From positions 186,001 to 250,000 of the forward strand of contig NZ_JAPVLU010000001.1 in NCBI RefSeq assembly GCF_027158205.1: DNA of 64,000 nt, written 5' to 3'. Positions 1 to 8,065 of this stretch are shown here, in pieces. Position 1 is the first letter of the stretch. Every line of letters begins with the position of its first letter. This stretch comes from Streptomyces sp. H39-S7. GTDB taxonomy: Bacteria; Actinomycetota; Actinomycetes; Streptomycetales; Streptomycetaceae. Under the pieces are notes generated by a model, which ran no database searches, was not told the DNA's origin, and saw nothing but the letters and a program-made list of their open reading frames with translations. The position numbers were made by a program, and so were the translations under genes.

Positions 1-2
1 GC

Positions 3-374
3 GACGTCGAGGGCGGCCCGGAGGTGGCGGAGAGCGCCATCGCGGCGGCGATGGAGGAGGTCGGCCTGCCGGTCGGCGGAGCCGTCCTGGACATCGCCCA
101 GCTGTCCAAGGCCCCCGTGAAGCTCCTGGTCGAGGGCGGCCAGGCCGTCCTGACCATGCCGTACCTGCACGCGGCCTGCCCCGTGCCCGAGCAGTGGGTG
201 GAGGCGGCCCGCGAGCGCGGCATGGTGTATTTCCTGTTCGCCACCCGGCCGTGGCCGGAGGCGGCACCGGGCAAGCCGGTCAGCGAAGAGCTCCTCAAGT
301 CCTTCGTGGGCGACGAGACGATGCTCGCCGGCTCCGCGCACTGCTTCGTACCCGTCGGCTCCCTCCAGGGCTGA
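3..374 (+). CDS. DUF5949 family protein, 5' end outside window
   Basis: This is the C-terminal part of a gene that enters from the left. The frame is already open at base 3 (Asp-Val-Glu-Gly-Gly-Pro-Glu) before the GTG at 24, and no ribosome site precedes that GTG, so the true start is probably upstream. The visible 123 codons contain a hydrophobic strand-rich core (VKLLVEGGQAVLTMPYL) and an aromatic stretch (GMVYFLFATRPWP). From memory this matches DUF5949, a small Streptomyces family of unknown function. It ends just before a strong hairpin shared with the convergent sigma factor gene. No catalytic motif is visible. Confidence 0.7.
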   Translation, partial: DVEGGPEVAESAIAAAMEEVGLPVGGAVLDIAQLSKAPVKLLVEGGQAVLTMPYLHAACPVPEQWVEAARERGMVYFLFATRPWPEAAPGKPVSEELLKSFVGDETMLAGSAHCFVPVGSLQG

Positions 375-394
375 CGCCCCGGCCCGCACCAACG

Positions 395-431
395 CGAAGG
401 TCCCCGCGGGCAGTGCCCGCGGGGACCTTCG
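395..431. terminator. Bidirectional hairpin terminator
   Basis: A perfect 17-bp stem (395-411 with 415-431) closes on a 3-nt loop. It lies between the convergent DUF5949 gene (stop 374) and sigma factor gene (stop 448), so it can serve both. There is no long T tract, as is usual in streptomycetes. Confidence 0.85.
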
Positions 432-447
432 TGGCGCTTCCGGTGTC

Positions 448-1350
448 CTACGACTGGGTGAGCAGCCCGGCGCGCAGCCGGGTAAGGGTCCGGGTCAGCA
501 GCCGGGACACGTGCATCTGGGAGACCCCGAGCTCGGCACCGATCTCGGACTGCGTCATCTCCTGGCCGAAGCGCATCCGCAGGATGGCACGGTCCCGCTC
601 GCCGAGTTCGGCCATCAGCGGCTTGAGGGCCTGGAGGTTCTCGACCGCCTCCATGCCCGGGTCGTCCTCACCGAGCCGGTCGACGAACGAACTGCCCGCG
701 GCTTCCTCGTTGTTCTCGCCCGCCGGGAGGTCAAGGGAGCCGGCGGTGTAGCCGTTGCTGGCGACGAGCCCCTCGTTCACCTCGGCGGGGGTCAGGTCCA
801 GGTATTCGGCCAGCTCCGCGGTGGTCGGGGAACGGTCCATCCGCTGGGCGAGCGCGTCCTTCGCCTGCGCCAGCGCGATCCGGCGCTCCTGGAGGCTCCG
901 CGGCACGTGCACGGCCCAGCTGGTGTCCCGGAAGAAGCGCTTGATCTCACCCGAGATGTACGGAATGGCGAACGTGGTGAACTCGACCTCGCGCGACAGG
1001 TCGAACCGGTCGATCGCCTTTATCAGGCCGATCGTGCCGACCTGGACGATGTCCTCCATGTCCTCCGACCGGTTGCGGAACCGGCCGGCGGCGAACCTGA
1101 CCAAGGAGAGGTTCAACTCGATCAGGGTGTTCCGCGCGTACTGGTAGTCGCGCGTCCCCTCGTCCAGCGTCCGCAGGCGGTCGAAGAAGAGCTTCGACAG
1201 GGCTCGCGCGTCCTGCGGCGCGACCTTGCCGGCTTCCTCGATCCACGGCAGCTCCGTCACCGACGAGGCACAGCCGCCCGTGGTCGGGCCATCAACGACG
1301 GCTGTGTCGGCAACCACAGCTGCGTCGGCCGAGTTCACTAGCGCTGTCAT
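448..1350 (-). CDS. RNA polymerase sigma factor, SigB/SigF/SigG family
   Basis: This 300-residue group 3 sigma factor directs RNA polymerase to stress or developmental promoters. Region 2 is clear (NLSLVRFAAGRFRNR, then EDMEDIVQVGTIGLIKAIDRFD). Region 3 follows (VPRSLQERRIALAQAKDAL), and region 4.2 has a helix-turn-helix (MTQSEIGAELGVSQMHVSRLL). The start at 1350 is chosen because GGAGG sits 9 nt upstream; the in-frame ATG at 1359 abuts that site. No anti-sigma gene is adjacent. The family is normally held by RsbW-type anti-sigma factors, and candidate partner-switch proteins occur elsewhere in the window (24.7 kb, 27.9 kb). Which of the many Streptomyces paralogues (sigF, sigB, sigN and others) it is cannot be told from sequence inspection. 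Confidence 0.93.
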   Translation of the reverse strand: MTALVNSADAAVVADTAVVDGPTTGGCASSVTELPWIEEAGKVAPQDARALSKLFFDRLRTLDEGTRDYQYARNTLIELNLSLVRFAAGRFRNRSEDMEDIVQVGTIGLIKAIDRFDLSREVEFTTFAIPYISGEIKRFFRDTSWAVHVPRSLQERRIALAQAKDALAQRMDRSPTTAELAEYLDLTPAEVNEGLVASNGYTAGSLDLPAGENNEEAAGSSFVDRLGEDDPGMEAVENLQALKPLMAELGERDRAILRMRFGQEMTQSEIGAELGVSQMHVSRLLTRTLTRLRAGLLTQS

Positions 1351-1390
1351 GTTCCTCATCCTCCCAGGAGCAACCGGCAATAGCACCCGC

Positions 1391-1415
1391 CTACCCCGGC
1401 CTTTCCCTCTCACAC
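1391..1415 (-). promoter_or_regulatory. Possible SigB-type promoter of the sigma factor gene
   Basis: On the minus strand GTGT (1412-1415) is followed after 15 nt by GGGTA (1392-1396). This fits the GNNT-N14-16-GGGTA pattern of the Streptomyces SigB/SigF class. It lies about 40 nt upstream of the start, which would allow autoregulation. A short inverted repeat, GCAATC-ttcac-GATTGC (1418-1434), sits just upstream. G/GT-rich matches are common in this genome, so this is only a candidate. Confidence 0.35.
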
Positions 1416-1622
1416 CCGCAATCTTCACGATTGCTTTCGCGGGCGGGTTCGGGGGGTCGGTACGGCGGATCGGCGCGGCGTCGGGGCCCTGGAGGGAACG
1501 GATGCGGTGCGGGTGGCTGGAGCGTCCTGGAGGGGGAGAAGTTCTGGGGCGTGGAGATTCCCGCACTCCGGGGAGGCGGTCTCGACACGTCAGGTGGTTC
1601 CGGCGGTCGGTCCGGGGCGGGG

Positions 1623-2045
1623 TCAGGCCGCGCAGGGGAACCGTTCGAAGCGCTCGTCCGCCGGGACCAGGTCGCCGGCGGGGGCGTCGGTCACCGGGGC
1701 GGGGCTCGTGTCGCCGAGGCCGGCGGTGCGCTGGCGGGAGACGGGGGAGGCGCCGTGGGCCTCGGCGCGGATGCGCTGCTTGATGGTGGGCGGCAGGGAC
1801 CCTTCGCGGCGGGGCTCGCTCCCGGTGAGGGCCGTGCAGGCCGCGAAGGACGCGTGGCGCGGCAGCGGGACGATCGGCGCGGGCCGCTCGGACGTCCCGA
1901 CCGCCCGGCGGACGGCCTCGGCCGGGGCGGTGAGCCGCAGCGCGGTGAGGATCCCGGCGAGAACGCCGAGGAAGACGGTCCAGAACTGCGCGACCTTGGT
2001 GGTTGCGGCAGTTGCGGCGGTTGCGGTGCTGGCTGTGGTGGCCAC
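1623..2045 (-). CDS. DUF6344-like membrane-anchored protein
   Basis: A 140-residue protein is predicted if translation starts at the GTG at 2045, which has GAGGGG just upstream; ATG codons at 2087-2090 have no ribosome site. An Ala/Thr-rich N-terminus leads into one hydrophobic segment (FWTVFLGVLAGILTALRL). A polar tail follows with the stretch LPPTIKQRIRAEAHGAS, which I remember as characteristic of DUF6344. The topology suggests a membrane anchor with a soluble tail. The gene is divergent from corA. Function unknown. Confidence 0.65.
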   Translation of the reverse strand: MATTASTATAATAATTKVAQFWTVFLGVLAGILTALRLTAPAEAVRRAVGTSERPAPIVPLPRHASFAACTALTGSEPRREGSLPPTIKQRIRAEAHGASPVSRQRTAGLGDTSPAPVTDAPAGDLVPADERFERFPCAA

Positions 2046-2236
2046 GGCCCCTCGCTTTCGATCGGTTGGTCTGCGTATGTCCCTCATCATGTGGACGGGG
2101 AGCGACCATCGCGGGATCCGCGCCGCTTGTCGTATGAACACCACCCGGACGGTCCAACGACCCCGGGTATCCGCCTCGCGCCCCCGTAGCGTGAGGGGTG
2201 ACCGGACAGAACCGCTCCGCCAGGAAAGAGCCCGCC

Positions 2237-3400
2237 ATGTCGGACCGGCGTCCCCGGGGACTGCGCCCGCACAAGCGCGACCAGAACGGCCGGCGCGTCG
2301 ACGGCTCGGACGCGGCCCCCGAGCGCTCGATGGAGCCCCGGCACCCCCTGGACGACACCACCGAGTCCGGTCCCGTGGAGAACAGCGTGATCGACGCGGC
2401 GCTCTATCGCGACGGCCGCCGGATCGACACCCCGGCCACCCTCACCGAGGCCTACCGGAAACTGCCCGACACACCGGACGCCATGGCCTGGATCGGCCTC
2501 TACCGGCCGGCCGAGGACCAGCTGCTGGCCGCCGCCGCCGCGTTCGGGCTGCACGAGCTGGCCGTCGAGGACGCCGTCGTCGCCCATCAGCGGCCGAAGC
2601 TGGAACGCTACGGCGACACCCTCTTCGTCGTGCTGCGCGCCGCCCGCTACCTCGACGACTCCGAGGAGGTCGACTTCGGCGAGCTGCACCTCTTCGTCGG
2701 CCCGGAGTTCGTCCTCACCGTCCGGCACAGCCAGTCCCCCGACCTGTCGACCGTGCGCGCCCGGCTGGAGGCCGACCCGGAGCTGCTGCGGCTCGGCCCC
2801 GAGGCGGTGCTCTACGCGGTGCTGGACTCCGTCGTCGACGGGTACGCGCCGGTCATCGCCGGTCTGCAGAACGACATCGACGAGATCGAGACCGAGGTCT
2901 TCGGTGGCGACCCCAAGGTCTCGCGCCGCATCTACGAGCTGTCCCGCGAGGTCGTCGAGTTCCAGCGCGCCACCCGTCCGCTGCTGAGCATCCTCTCGGC
3001 CCTGACCGCCGGGTTCGAGAAGTACGGCACCGACCAGGAGCTGCGGCGCTACCTGCGGGACGTTGACGACCACGCCACCACCGTGGTCGAGCGGGTGGAC
3101 GGCTTCCGGCAGATGATCGCGGACATCCTCGCCGTCAACGCCACCCTGGTCACCCAGGCGCAGAACGAGGAGATGAAGCAGCTCGCCGAGGCCAGCAACG
3201 CCCAGAACGACGAGATCAAGAAAATCTCGGCGTGGGCGGCCATCCTCTTCGCCCCGACCCTGATCGGCACCGTCTACGGCATGAACTTCGAGTCCATGCC
3301 CGAGCTGAAGTGGGTCTTCGGCTACCCGTTCGCCATCGGGCTGATGGGCGTGGTCTGCGTCGGGCTGTACATGGTCTTCAAGCGGCGCGACTGGCTGTGA
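2237..3400 (+). CDS. corA: CorA-family magnesium/cobalt transporter
   Basis: This 387-residue protein is predicted to form the pentameric CorA channel that brings Mg2+ (and Co2+) into the cell. A large cytoplasmic alpha/beta domain with a long stalk helix precedes two C-terminal membrane helices. The selectivity motif Gly-Met-Asn lies at residues 348-350 (YGMNFESMPEL) at the end of the first helix, and the chain ends with basic residues (FKRRDWL). The N-terminal 60 residues are polar and probably disordered. Start at 2237 is chosen for AGGAAAG 8 nt upstream; the in-frame codon at 2198 lacks one. An upstream Mg2+ riboswitch was not seen. Confidence 0.93.
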   Translation: MSDRRPRGLRPHKRDQNGRRVDGSDAAPERSMEPRHPLDDTTESGPVENSVIDAALYRDGRRIDTPATLTEAYRKLPDTPDAMAWIGLYRPAEDQLLAAAAAFGLHELAVEDAVVAHQRPKLERYGDTLFVVLRAARYLDDSEEVDFGELHLFVGPEFVLTVRHSQSPDLSTVRARLEADPELLRLGPEAVLYAVLDSVVDGYAPVIAGLQNDIDEIETEVFGGDPKVSRRIYELSREVVEFQRATRPLLSILSALTAGFEKYGTDQELRRYLRDVDDHATTVVERVDGFRQMIADILAVNATLVTQAQNEEMKQLAEASNAQNDEIKKISAWAAILFAPTLIGTVYGMNFESMPELKWVFGYPFAIGLMGVVCVGLYMVFKRRDWL

Positions 3401-3413
3401 GGGCCGGGACCCG

Positions 3414-3791
3414 TCAGGTCCCCCACAGCGTCCGGGCGAGGACCACGCCGATGGCGGCGGCGCCCAGCCCGGCGGTGATGCTCGCCACCACGTTCGCGGC
3501 GGCGGAGAACCGGGCCCCGTCCCCGGCCAGCCGCAGCGTCTCGTAGGAGAACGTCGAGTACGTCGTCAGCGCCCCGCACAGGCCGGTGCCCAGCAGCAAC
3601 TGCACGGAGGACGAAGCGGCTCCGGCGGCCACCGCGCCGGTGACGACCCCGAGCACCAGGCTGCCGGCCACGTTGACGGTGATCGTTCCCCAGGGGAAGG
3701 CCGTCTCGTGCCGGGCCTGGACGAAACGGTCGGTGAGGTAGCGCAGCGGGGCGCCGACGGCGGCGCCGGCGATGACGAGCAGCCAGTTCAC
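3414..3791 (-). CDS. crcB: Fluoride channel FluC/CrcB, subunit 2
   Basis: A 125-residue four-helix membrane protein of the CrcB/Fluc family, which exports toxic fluoride. Family signatures are visible: [10 protein letters not shown] in helix 1, [17 protein letters not shown] in helix 2, and [16 protein letters not shown] in helix 3, with the polar Thr/Ser/Phe track of the pore. The GTG start overlaps the stop of the preceding crcB copy by 4 nt (GTGA), so the two are translationally coupled. In Gram-positive bacteria such pairs often form heterodimers of opposite topology. Confidence 0.92.
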   Translation of the reverse strand: MNWLLVIAGAAVGAPLRYLTDRFVQARHETAFPWGTITVNVAGSLVLGVVTGAVAAGAASSSVQLLLGTGLCGALTTYSTFSYETLRLAGDGARFSAAANVVASITAGLGAAAIGVVLARTLWGT

Positions 3792-4246
3792 CGCGCGGCA
3801 CCCCGCGACGCCAGGCGACGGGTCACCGTCGCGCCCGTCCACACGGCCGCCAGGGCGGCGAGCGCCGTCCCGGCCAGATAAGCGAGTCCGGTGGCCGCCT
3901 CGCCCCGCTCCAGCAGGTCGCGGATGTCGACGGCGTAGGTGGAGAAGGTGGTGAAGCCGCCGAGCACGCCGGTCCCGAAGAACGGCCGCACCAGCGGGTG
4001 CACGGTCCACACCTCGCTGATCAGCACCATGAACACCCCCATCACCGCGCAGCCGGCGGTGTTGACCAGCAGCGTCGTCCAGGGGAAAGCGCCGGCGGGC
4101 GTGGGCCACAGCAGCGCGGCGCCGTACCGGGCGCAGGCGCCGGCGGCGCCGCCCAGCGCGATCACGGCCAGGACCTGGACAGGGTGGCGCAGCACTTCGT
4201 CGCGCTGCGCCGGCACGCGCAGATCGACGTCGGGATCGGTGGGCAT
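3788..4246 (-). CDS. crcB: Fluoride channel FluC/CrcB, subunit 1
   Basis: A 152-residue CrcB/Fluc protein with a longer polar N-terminus than its neighbour. Signatures are [32 protein letters not shown] and [15 protein letters not shown]. It is first in a two-gene unit and overlaps the second copy by 4 nt. On its strand TATCGT lies 8 nt before the ATG (4255-4260) and no ribosome site is visible, so the mRNA may be leaderless. No crcB (fluoride) riboswitch could be recognised in the short upstream gap. Confidence 0.92.
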   Translation of the reverse strand: MPTDPDVDLRVPAQRDEVLRHPVQVLAVIALGGAAGACARYGAALLWPTPAGAFPWTTLLVNTAGCAVMGVFMVLISEVWTVHPLVRPFFGTGVLGGFTTFSTYAVDIRDLLERGEAATGLAYLAGTALAALAAVWTGATVTRRLASRGAAR

Positions 4247-4286
4247 CGCGCGTCACGATACCGGCCGGGCCCCCGCGAGCCGCAGG

Positions 4287-5009
4287 TCAGCGGTTGAAGG
4301 TGTCGATGTTGCTGATCTTCCAGGCGCCGTCCTGGTGCACGGCGTCCACGGCGAACATGGCCGCCGCGTACGTCGTCTCCTCCTTCGGCGCGGTACGGGT
4401 GTTCCGCTGGTCCGCGAAGATCAGCACCCGGGCCCGGTCGCCGTCGATCAGCTCCACACCGCTGTCGGTGACCGTCGTCGTCAGGACGAGCTTCTGCGTC
4501 GGCGCCTGCTTGCGCACCTGGGCGAGCATGTCCGCGTACTGCTGCACCGCCTTGCCGGTCAGCAGCTTCTTCGCCGCCTGATCCGTCCGTGCGGTGTCCG
4601 CGTAGTTGTAGGAGAAGACCGAGTTCACGGCCTGCGTCACCATGCCTTTGACCTCGCTGGTGCGGGCGGTGTCGGTGAGGGCGCTGTTCCGGGTGGACGC
4701 GGTGTCGTGGAGGGTGGCCGCCTCCATGGCGGCCCAGCCGGCGAACCCGCCGAACAGCACCGTCAGCAGGCCGAGGGCGACCACCACCCGGCGCGGGCCG
4801 CTGCCGCCGCCGTCTCCGCCGGGCTTCCTGGCAGAGGGTTTCGGCGCGGGTTTCGGCTTCGGTTTCGGCTTCCTGTCCTTCTGCTGTACCGGCTGATGAT
4901 CCTGTTCGTCCGGTTCGGGCGCGGGCGGCGGTCCCGGGCGCGTCCGGCTCGCGGGCGGTGCGGCGGCCAGGCGCCGCTGCCGGTTAATGAGGTGGCGGGT
5001 CGTCGACAT
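4287..5009 (-). CDS. Mce-associated membrane protein (Mas), last gene of mce operon
   Basis: A 240-residue protein. The first ~75 residues are basic and Pro-rich (KPKPKPKPAPKP), so probably cytoplasmic and disordered. One membrane helix follows (VVVALGLLTVLFGGFAGWAAM). The external domain resembles Mce-associated proteins, with the pattern NSALTDTARTSEVKGMVTQAVNSVFSYNYAD, a strand repeat and a terminal WKISNIDTFNR. In mycobacteria such proteins assemble with Mce complexes and stabilise them. It closes the operon that begins at 16599. It shares the NSALTDT...V..VFSY motif with the protein at 5623-6231, so the two are paralogues. Confidence 0.85.
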   Translation of the reverse strand: MSTTRHLINRQRRLAAAPPASRTRPGPPPAPEPDEQDHQPVQQKDRKPKPKPKPAPKPSARKPGGDGGGSGPRRVVVALGLLTVLFGGFAGWAAMEAATLHDTASTRNSALTDTARTSEVKGMVTQAVNSVFSYNYADTARTDQAAKKLLTGKAVQQYADMLAQVRKQAPTQKLVLTTTVTDSGVELIDGDRARVLIFADQRNTRTAPKEETTYAAAMFAVDAVHQDGAWKISNIDTFNR

Positions 5010-5032
5010 GTGCGCGGGTCCTCTCGGGTCCT

Positions 5033-5584
5033 CTAACCGGCGGCGGAAGGCTGCGGACTGGGGGCGGTCTCCCCGACCGGCGCCTGACCGAGGGCGCTGA
5101 GCTTCCAGCCGTCGGACGTACGGGTCAGCTCGCCGAGCAGCCGGCTCTCCTTGGCCGAGGGCTTGCTCCTGGGCGCGGTGACCGTGATGCGCAGCGCCAC
5201 CATCACGCTCGCCTTCCCGGCCCGGACGTCCAGCTCGGTCACGGATCCGGACAGCACCTTCGCCGTGGTCACCGTCTGCGCCTGCCGCACCTGCTTCTCG
5301 AACTCCGTTCTTCCCTGGACCAGTTGGCTGCGCAGGTCGCCGGTGGTGGAGTTCTGCCAGGTGTCGAGTCCCTGCGGCAGGTTCTTGTGGTCGAGGGTGT
5401 TCATGTTCTGCACGCCCTGCTCACCGGCGGCCAGCACCTGGTCGCGGGTCTGCGCGTAGGCGGCGGAGTCGTCGTGCGCCGCCCCGTACCAGGTCCAGCC
5501 GCCCCAGCCCGCGGCGGCCACCGCGAGGACGGCCAGGGCGACGGCTGCCACCAGCAGCGGGTTCCACGTCTTCGTACCTTGCAT
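5033..5584 (-). CDS. Mce-associated membrane protein (Mas)
   Basis: A 183-residue protein with a short cytoplasmic N-terminus, one membrane helix (LLVAAVALAVLAVAAAGWGGWTW) and an external domain. That domain carries the Mas pattern (YAQTRDQVLAAGEQGVQNMNTLDHKNLPQGLDTW, then strands ending GWKLSALGQAPVG). It is close to the protein at 6255-6815, which also has A..RD.VLA.G.Q....LN, so the four Mas genes form two alternating paralogue types. GGGGAG lies about 8 nt before the ATG. Confidence 0.85.
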   Translation of the reverse strand: MQGTKTWNPLLVAAVALAVLAVAAAGWGGWTWYGAAHDDSAAYAQTRDQVLAAGEQGVQNMNTLDHKNLPQGLDTWQNSTTGDLRSQLVQGRTEFEKQVRQAQTVTTAKVLSGSVTELDVRAGKASVMVALRITVTAPRSKPSAKESRLLGELTRTSDGWKLSALGQAPVGETAPSPQPSAAG

Positions 5585-5595
5585 CTGCCTCTCCC

Positions 5596-5631
5596 CTACC
5601 GGGACTACCGGGACTACCGGGACTACCGGGA
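5596..5631. repeat. Four tandem 9-bp repeats in the mce operon
   Basis: CTACCGGGA occurs four times head to tail. The last copy supplies the stop codon (TAG on the minus strand, 5623-5625) of the upstream Mas gene. The array fills most of the 38-bp gap before the next Mas ribosome site. Copy number could vary by slippage. Confidence 0.9.
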
Positions 5632-6231
5632 CGTGATGTCGGTGATCTGCCAGTGCCCGTCGTGGAACCGGGCGGTCACCGACAGCTGGGCCGCCGCGGT
5701 GGTGGCCTTCTTTCCCTTGCGCTCCGCCGTCTGGTCCAGGAAGACGAGCAGCCGGGCGCTGTCGCCGTCGAGCCGGGTGACGCCGGCCCGCACCACATGC
5801 GTGGTGAGCGTCAGCTTCTGCGCGGCCACCTGCTGCTTGACCTGCCCGAACAGCGCCTCGTACTGCCCGGCCGCCGATCCGCCGAGCAGTTCCTTCGCCG
5901 CCAGCTCGGTGGCCCGGGTGTCCTCGGGCGTGTACGAGAAGACCTTGGCGAGGGTGTTGCTGACGTCGCCGATGACCCGGCTGGTGGCTCCGGTGTCGGT
6001 GAGCGCCGAGTTGGACGTGGCCCCCGGGTCCGTCAGCTGATGGGTGCGGACCAGGAGCCCGGTACCCGTGAGCAGCAGTAGGGCGAGCAGCGCGGCGCCG
6101 ATCACCGTCGGGGTGACGCGACGGCGCCGGGCGGGGCCCGGGTCGGCCGGTGTGTCGTCGGTCTCCGGGCTGTCCTCGACCTCGACCGCCTCTTCGGCGG
6201 GTTCGGTCCTGGTGTCTCCTGTGGTGCTCAC
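5623..6231 (-). CDS. Mce-associated membrane protein (Mas)
   Basis: A 202-residue protein with an acidic N-terminus (EEAVEVEDSPETDD), a basic patch (ARRRRVTP), one membrane helix (VIGAALLALLLLTGTGLLV) and an external Mas domain. That domain contains NSALTDTGATSRVIGDVSNTLAKVFSY and the C-terminal HWQITDITSR. The GTG start at 6231 has GGAGGG 8 nt upstream. It is the paralogue of the last gene in the operon (4287-5009). It probably forms part of a periplasm-side scaffold for the Mce complex. Confidence 0.85.
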   Translation of the reverse strand: MSTTGDTRTEPAEEAVEVEDSPETDDTPADPGPARRRRVTPTVIGAALLALLLLTGTGLLVRTHQLTDPGATSNSALTDTGATSRVIGDVSNTLAKVFSYTPEDTRATELAAKELLGGSAAGQYEALFGQVKQQVAAQKLTLTTHVVRAGVTRLDGDSARLLVFLDQTAERKGKKATTAAAQLSVTARFHDGHWQITDITSR

Positions 6232-6254
6232 GTTCTTCGCCCTCCTCTCCCGGA

Positions 6255-6815
6255 TCAGCCCGCGCCGACGGGTACCGCGTTGATCGCCGTGAGCCTCCAG
6301 CCCCCGGAGGTACGGGCGAGACCGGCCTCGAAACGCTTGCGGTCGGTGGTGGCGGGCGCTCCGCCGCGCGGGGTCAGCGCCACCTGCACCGTCGCGATGA
6401 GCCTGGCCGTGCCCGACCGGGTGTCGAGTTCGGTGACCGCCGCGTCGGTGACGGTGCAGCGGGCCCTGGTACCGGCCTGCTGCAGCGACCTGCCGCTCTC
6501 AGGGTTCGTTCGGGCCATCTCGTCGTGCAGCGGCCCGGTGGTGGCGTCGAGCCACTGCCGCAGCCCTTCCTGCACCTGCTGGGCATCGGTGCCGTCGATG
6601 CTGTTGAGGCGGGCGATGCTCTGCCGCCCGTCGGCCAGGACGGCGTCGCGGGCCTTGGCGTAGGCGAGCGCCTCGTCGGTGCGCGCCTGCCGGTACGACC
6701 AGCCGGCGAACGCGCAGAACACGACGATGGCCGCCGCCACCGCCCAGGCGACGGCGCTCCTGGCCGGCGCGGAGACCGTCGGGAGGCGCGGAAGGGACAT
6801 CCGCCGACCGGTCAC
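6255..6815 (-). CDS. Mce-associated membrane protein (Mas)
   Basis: A 186-residue single-pass protein with membrane helix AVAWAVAAAIVVFCAFAGWSY near residue 20 and an external domain like the gene at 5033-5584 (YAKARDAVLADGRQSIARLNSIDG). The GTG at 6815 is preferred: it overlaps the MceF stop by 4 nt (GTGA) and has GGAG 8 nt upstream. The ATG five codons later is the alternative. First of the four Mas genes. Confidence 0.85.
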   Translation of the reverse strand: MTGRRMSLPRLPTVSAPARSAVAWAVAAAIVVFCAFAGWSYRQARTDEALAYAKARDAVLADGRQSIARLNSIDGTDAQQVQEGLRQWLDATTGPLHDEMARTNPESGRSLQQAGTRARCTVTDAAVTELDTRSGTARLIATVQVALTPRGGAPATTDRKRFEAGLARTSGGWRLTAINAVPVGAG

Positions 6816-8065
6816 GGGCGCGGCTCCAGTCCGAGCAGTCCGCTCATGCCGGAGGGGCCGGCGGCCGGCAGGGACGGCAGGCCGAGGGCCGCGGGCAGCG
6901 TGCCGCCCGCGTCGGTGCCCAGCAGCAGCGCACCGGGCCGGGTCGCCGCCGGCACGCCGCCCTTCGGGGCGTTGGCGGATCCCCGGACGTTGGTGCCGCT
7001 GCCCGGCGAAGCGGTGCAGCGCGCCCCGGTGTTGAGCGCCGGCGCTGTTCTGAGGTCGAGTCCGTTGCGGTACGTGGTGCCCCCGTATCCGGCGGTGCAG
7101 GGCAGCGGTGAGAAGAACGTCACCGACATCCCGAGGTTGGCGCCCTTGCCGTTGATGGCGGTGGCACCGGCCGCGGCCACCGCGGGCAGCCGGACCAGGA
7201 GTTCCTCGATGCCGTGCTGGCGGGTGACGGCCACGTCGGACGTGGTCAGCAGGTTTGCGAGCACCACGCTGAGGCTGGGGTTGAGGTCCCGCAGCAACCC
7301 GCTGATCTGCGTCGCGGCCTCCGGTGCGGCGGTGATCAGCCGGCGCAGATCGGTGTCGGAGCCGCTCAGTGACGCGGCCAGGTCCTTGGCGCTGGTGGCG
7401 AACGACCTGATCGCGTCGCCCTCCTGCGCCTGGGTGCTCAGCACGGTCGCCCCGTCGATCATGAGTTTGGTGGTGGTGGGCTCGTTCTTGTCGGCGGCCT
7501 GGATGAAGTCGGTGCCGTTGTCGATGAGCGACTGCAGGTTGTCCCCCTGGCCCTGGAACGCCTTGCCGAACTCGTCGACCACGGTCTGCAGCGACGACAG
7601 CGGCACGGAGGAGGCGAGGGTGTCGACGCTGGTGAGCAGGTTCGTCACCGGGGCGGGGGTGCGGGTGTCCGCCACCGGGACGCGCGCGCCGTCCGCCAGG
7701 TAGGGCCCGCCGTCCGCCGTCGGGCGCAGGTCGATGTACTGCTCGCCGACCGCTGACAGGTTGGCGACCACGGCCTGCAGCCGGGTGGGGATGGGCGGCG
7801 CCGAGTCGTCGATGCGCAGCTCGGCCTCCACGCCGTCGTCGGTGAGGGTGATCGGTCCGACGCGGCCGACGGAGACTCCGCGGTAGGTGACGTTGGAGTG
7901 GCTGAACAGGCCGCCGCTCTCCGGCAGCTGGACCTTGACGACGTAGTAGCCGCGCATGCCGAAGTAGTGGCCGAGGTCGGCGTACCGGGCGCCGATGAAG
8001 CCGAGGACGAGGACGGCGATCACGAGGAAGGCGACGTTCTTCAGCCGGGTGCCGAGGGTGATCAT
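6812..8065 (-). CDS. Mce family protein, sixth in operon (MceF position)
   Basis: A 417-residue substrate-binding component of an Mce lipid/sterol importer. An N-terminal membrane anchor (VAFLVIAVLVLGFIGARYA) is followed by the MCE domain (residues ~35-115; VTYRGVSVGRVGPITLTDDGVEAELRID) and the long helical domain that in Mce proteins builds a hydrophobic tunnel. The C-terminal third is Gly/Ala/Pro-rich with two Cys. Its ATG overlaps the previous stop by 4 nt. The gene order is that of mycobacterial mceA-F. Confidence 0.92.
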   Translation of the reverse strand: MITLGTRLKNVAFLVIAVLVLGFIGARYADLGHYFGMRGYYVVKVQLPESGGLFSHSNVTYRGVSVGRVGPITLTDDGVEAELRIDDSAPPIPTRLQAVVANLSAVGEQYIDLRPTADGGPYLADGARVPVADTRTPAPVTNLLTSVDTLASSVPLSSLQTVVDEFGKAFQGQGDNLQSLIDNGTDFIQAADKNEPTTTKLMIDGATVLSTQAQEGDAIRSFATSAKDLAASLSGSDTDLRRLITAAPEAATQISGLLRDLNPSLSVVLANLLTTSDVAVTRQHGIEELLVRLPAVAAAGATAINGKGANLGMSVTFFSPLPCTAGYGGTTYRNGLDLRTAPALNTGARCTASPGSGTNVRGSANAPKGGVPAATRPGALLLGTDAGGTLPAALGLPSLPAAGPSGMSGLLGLEPRP

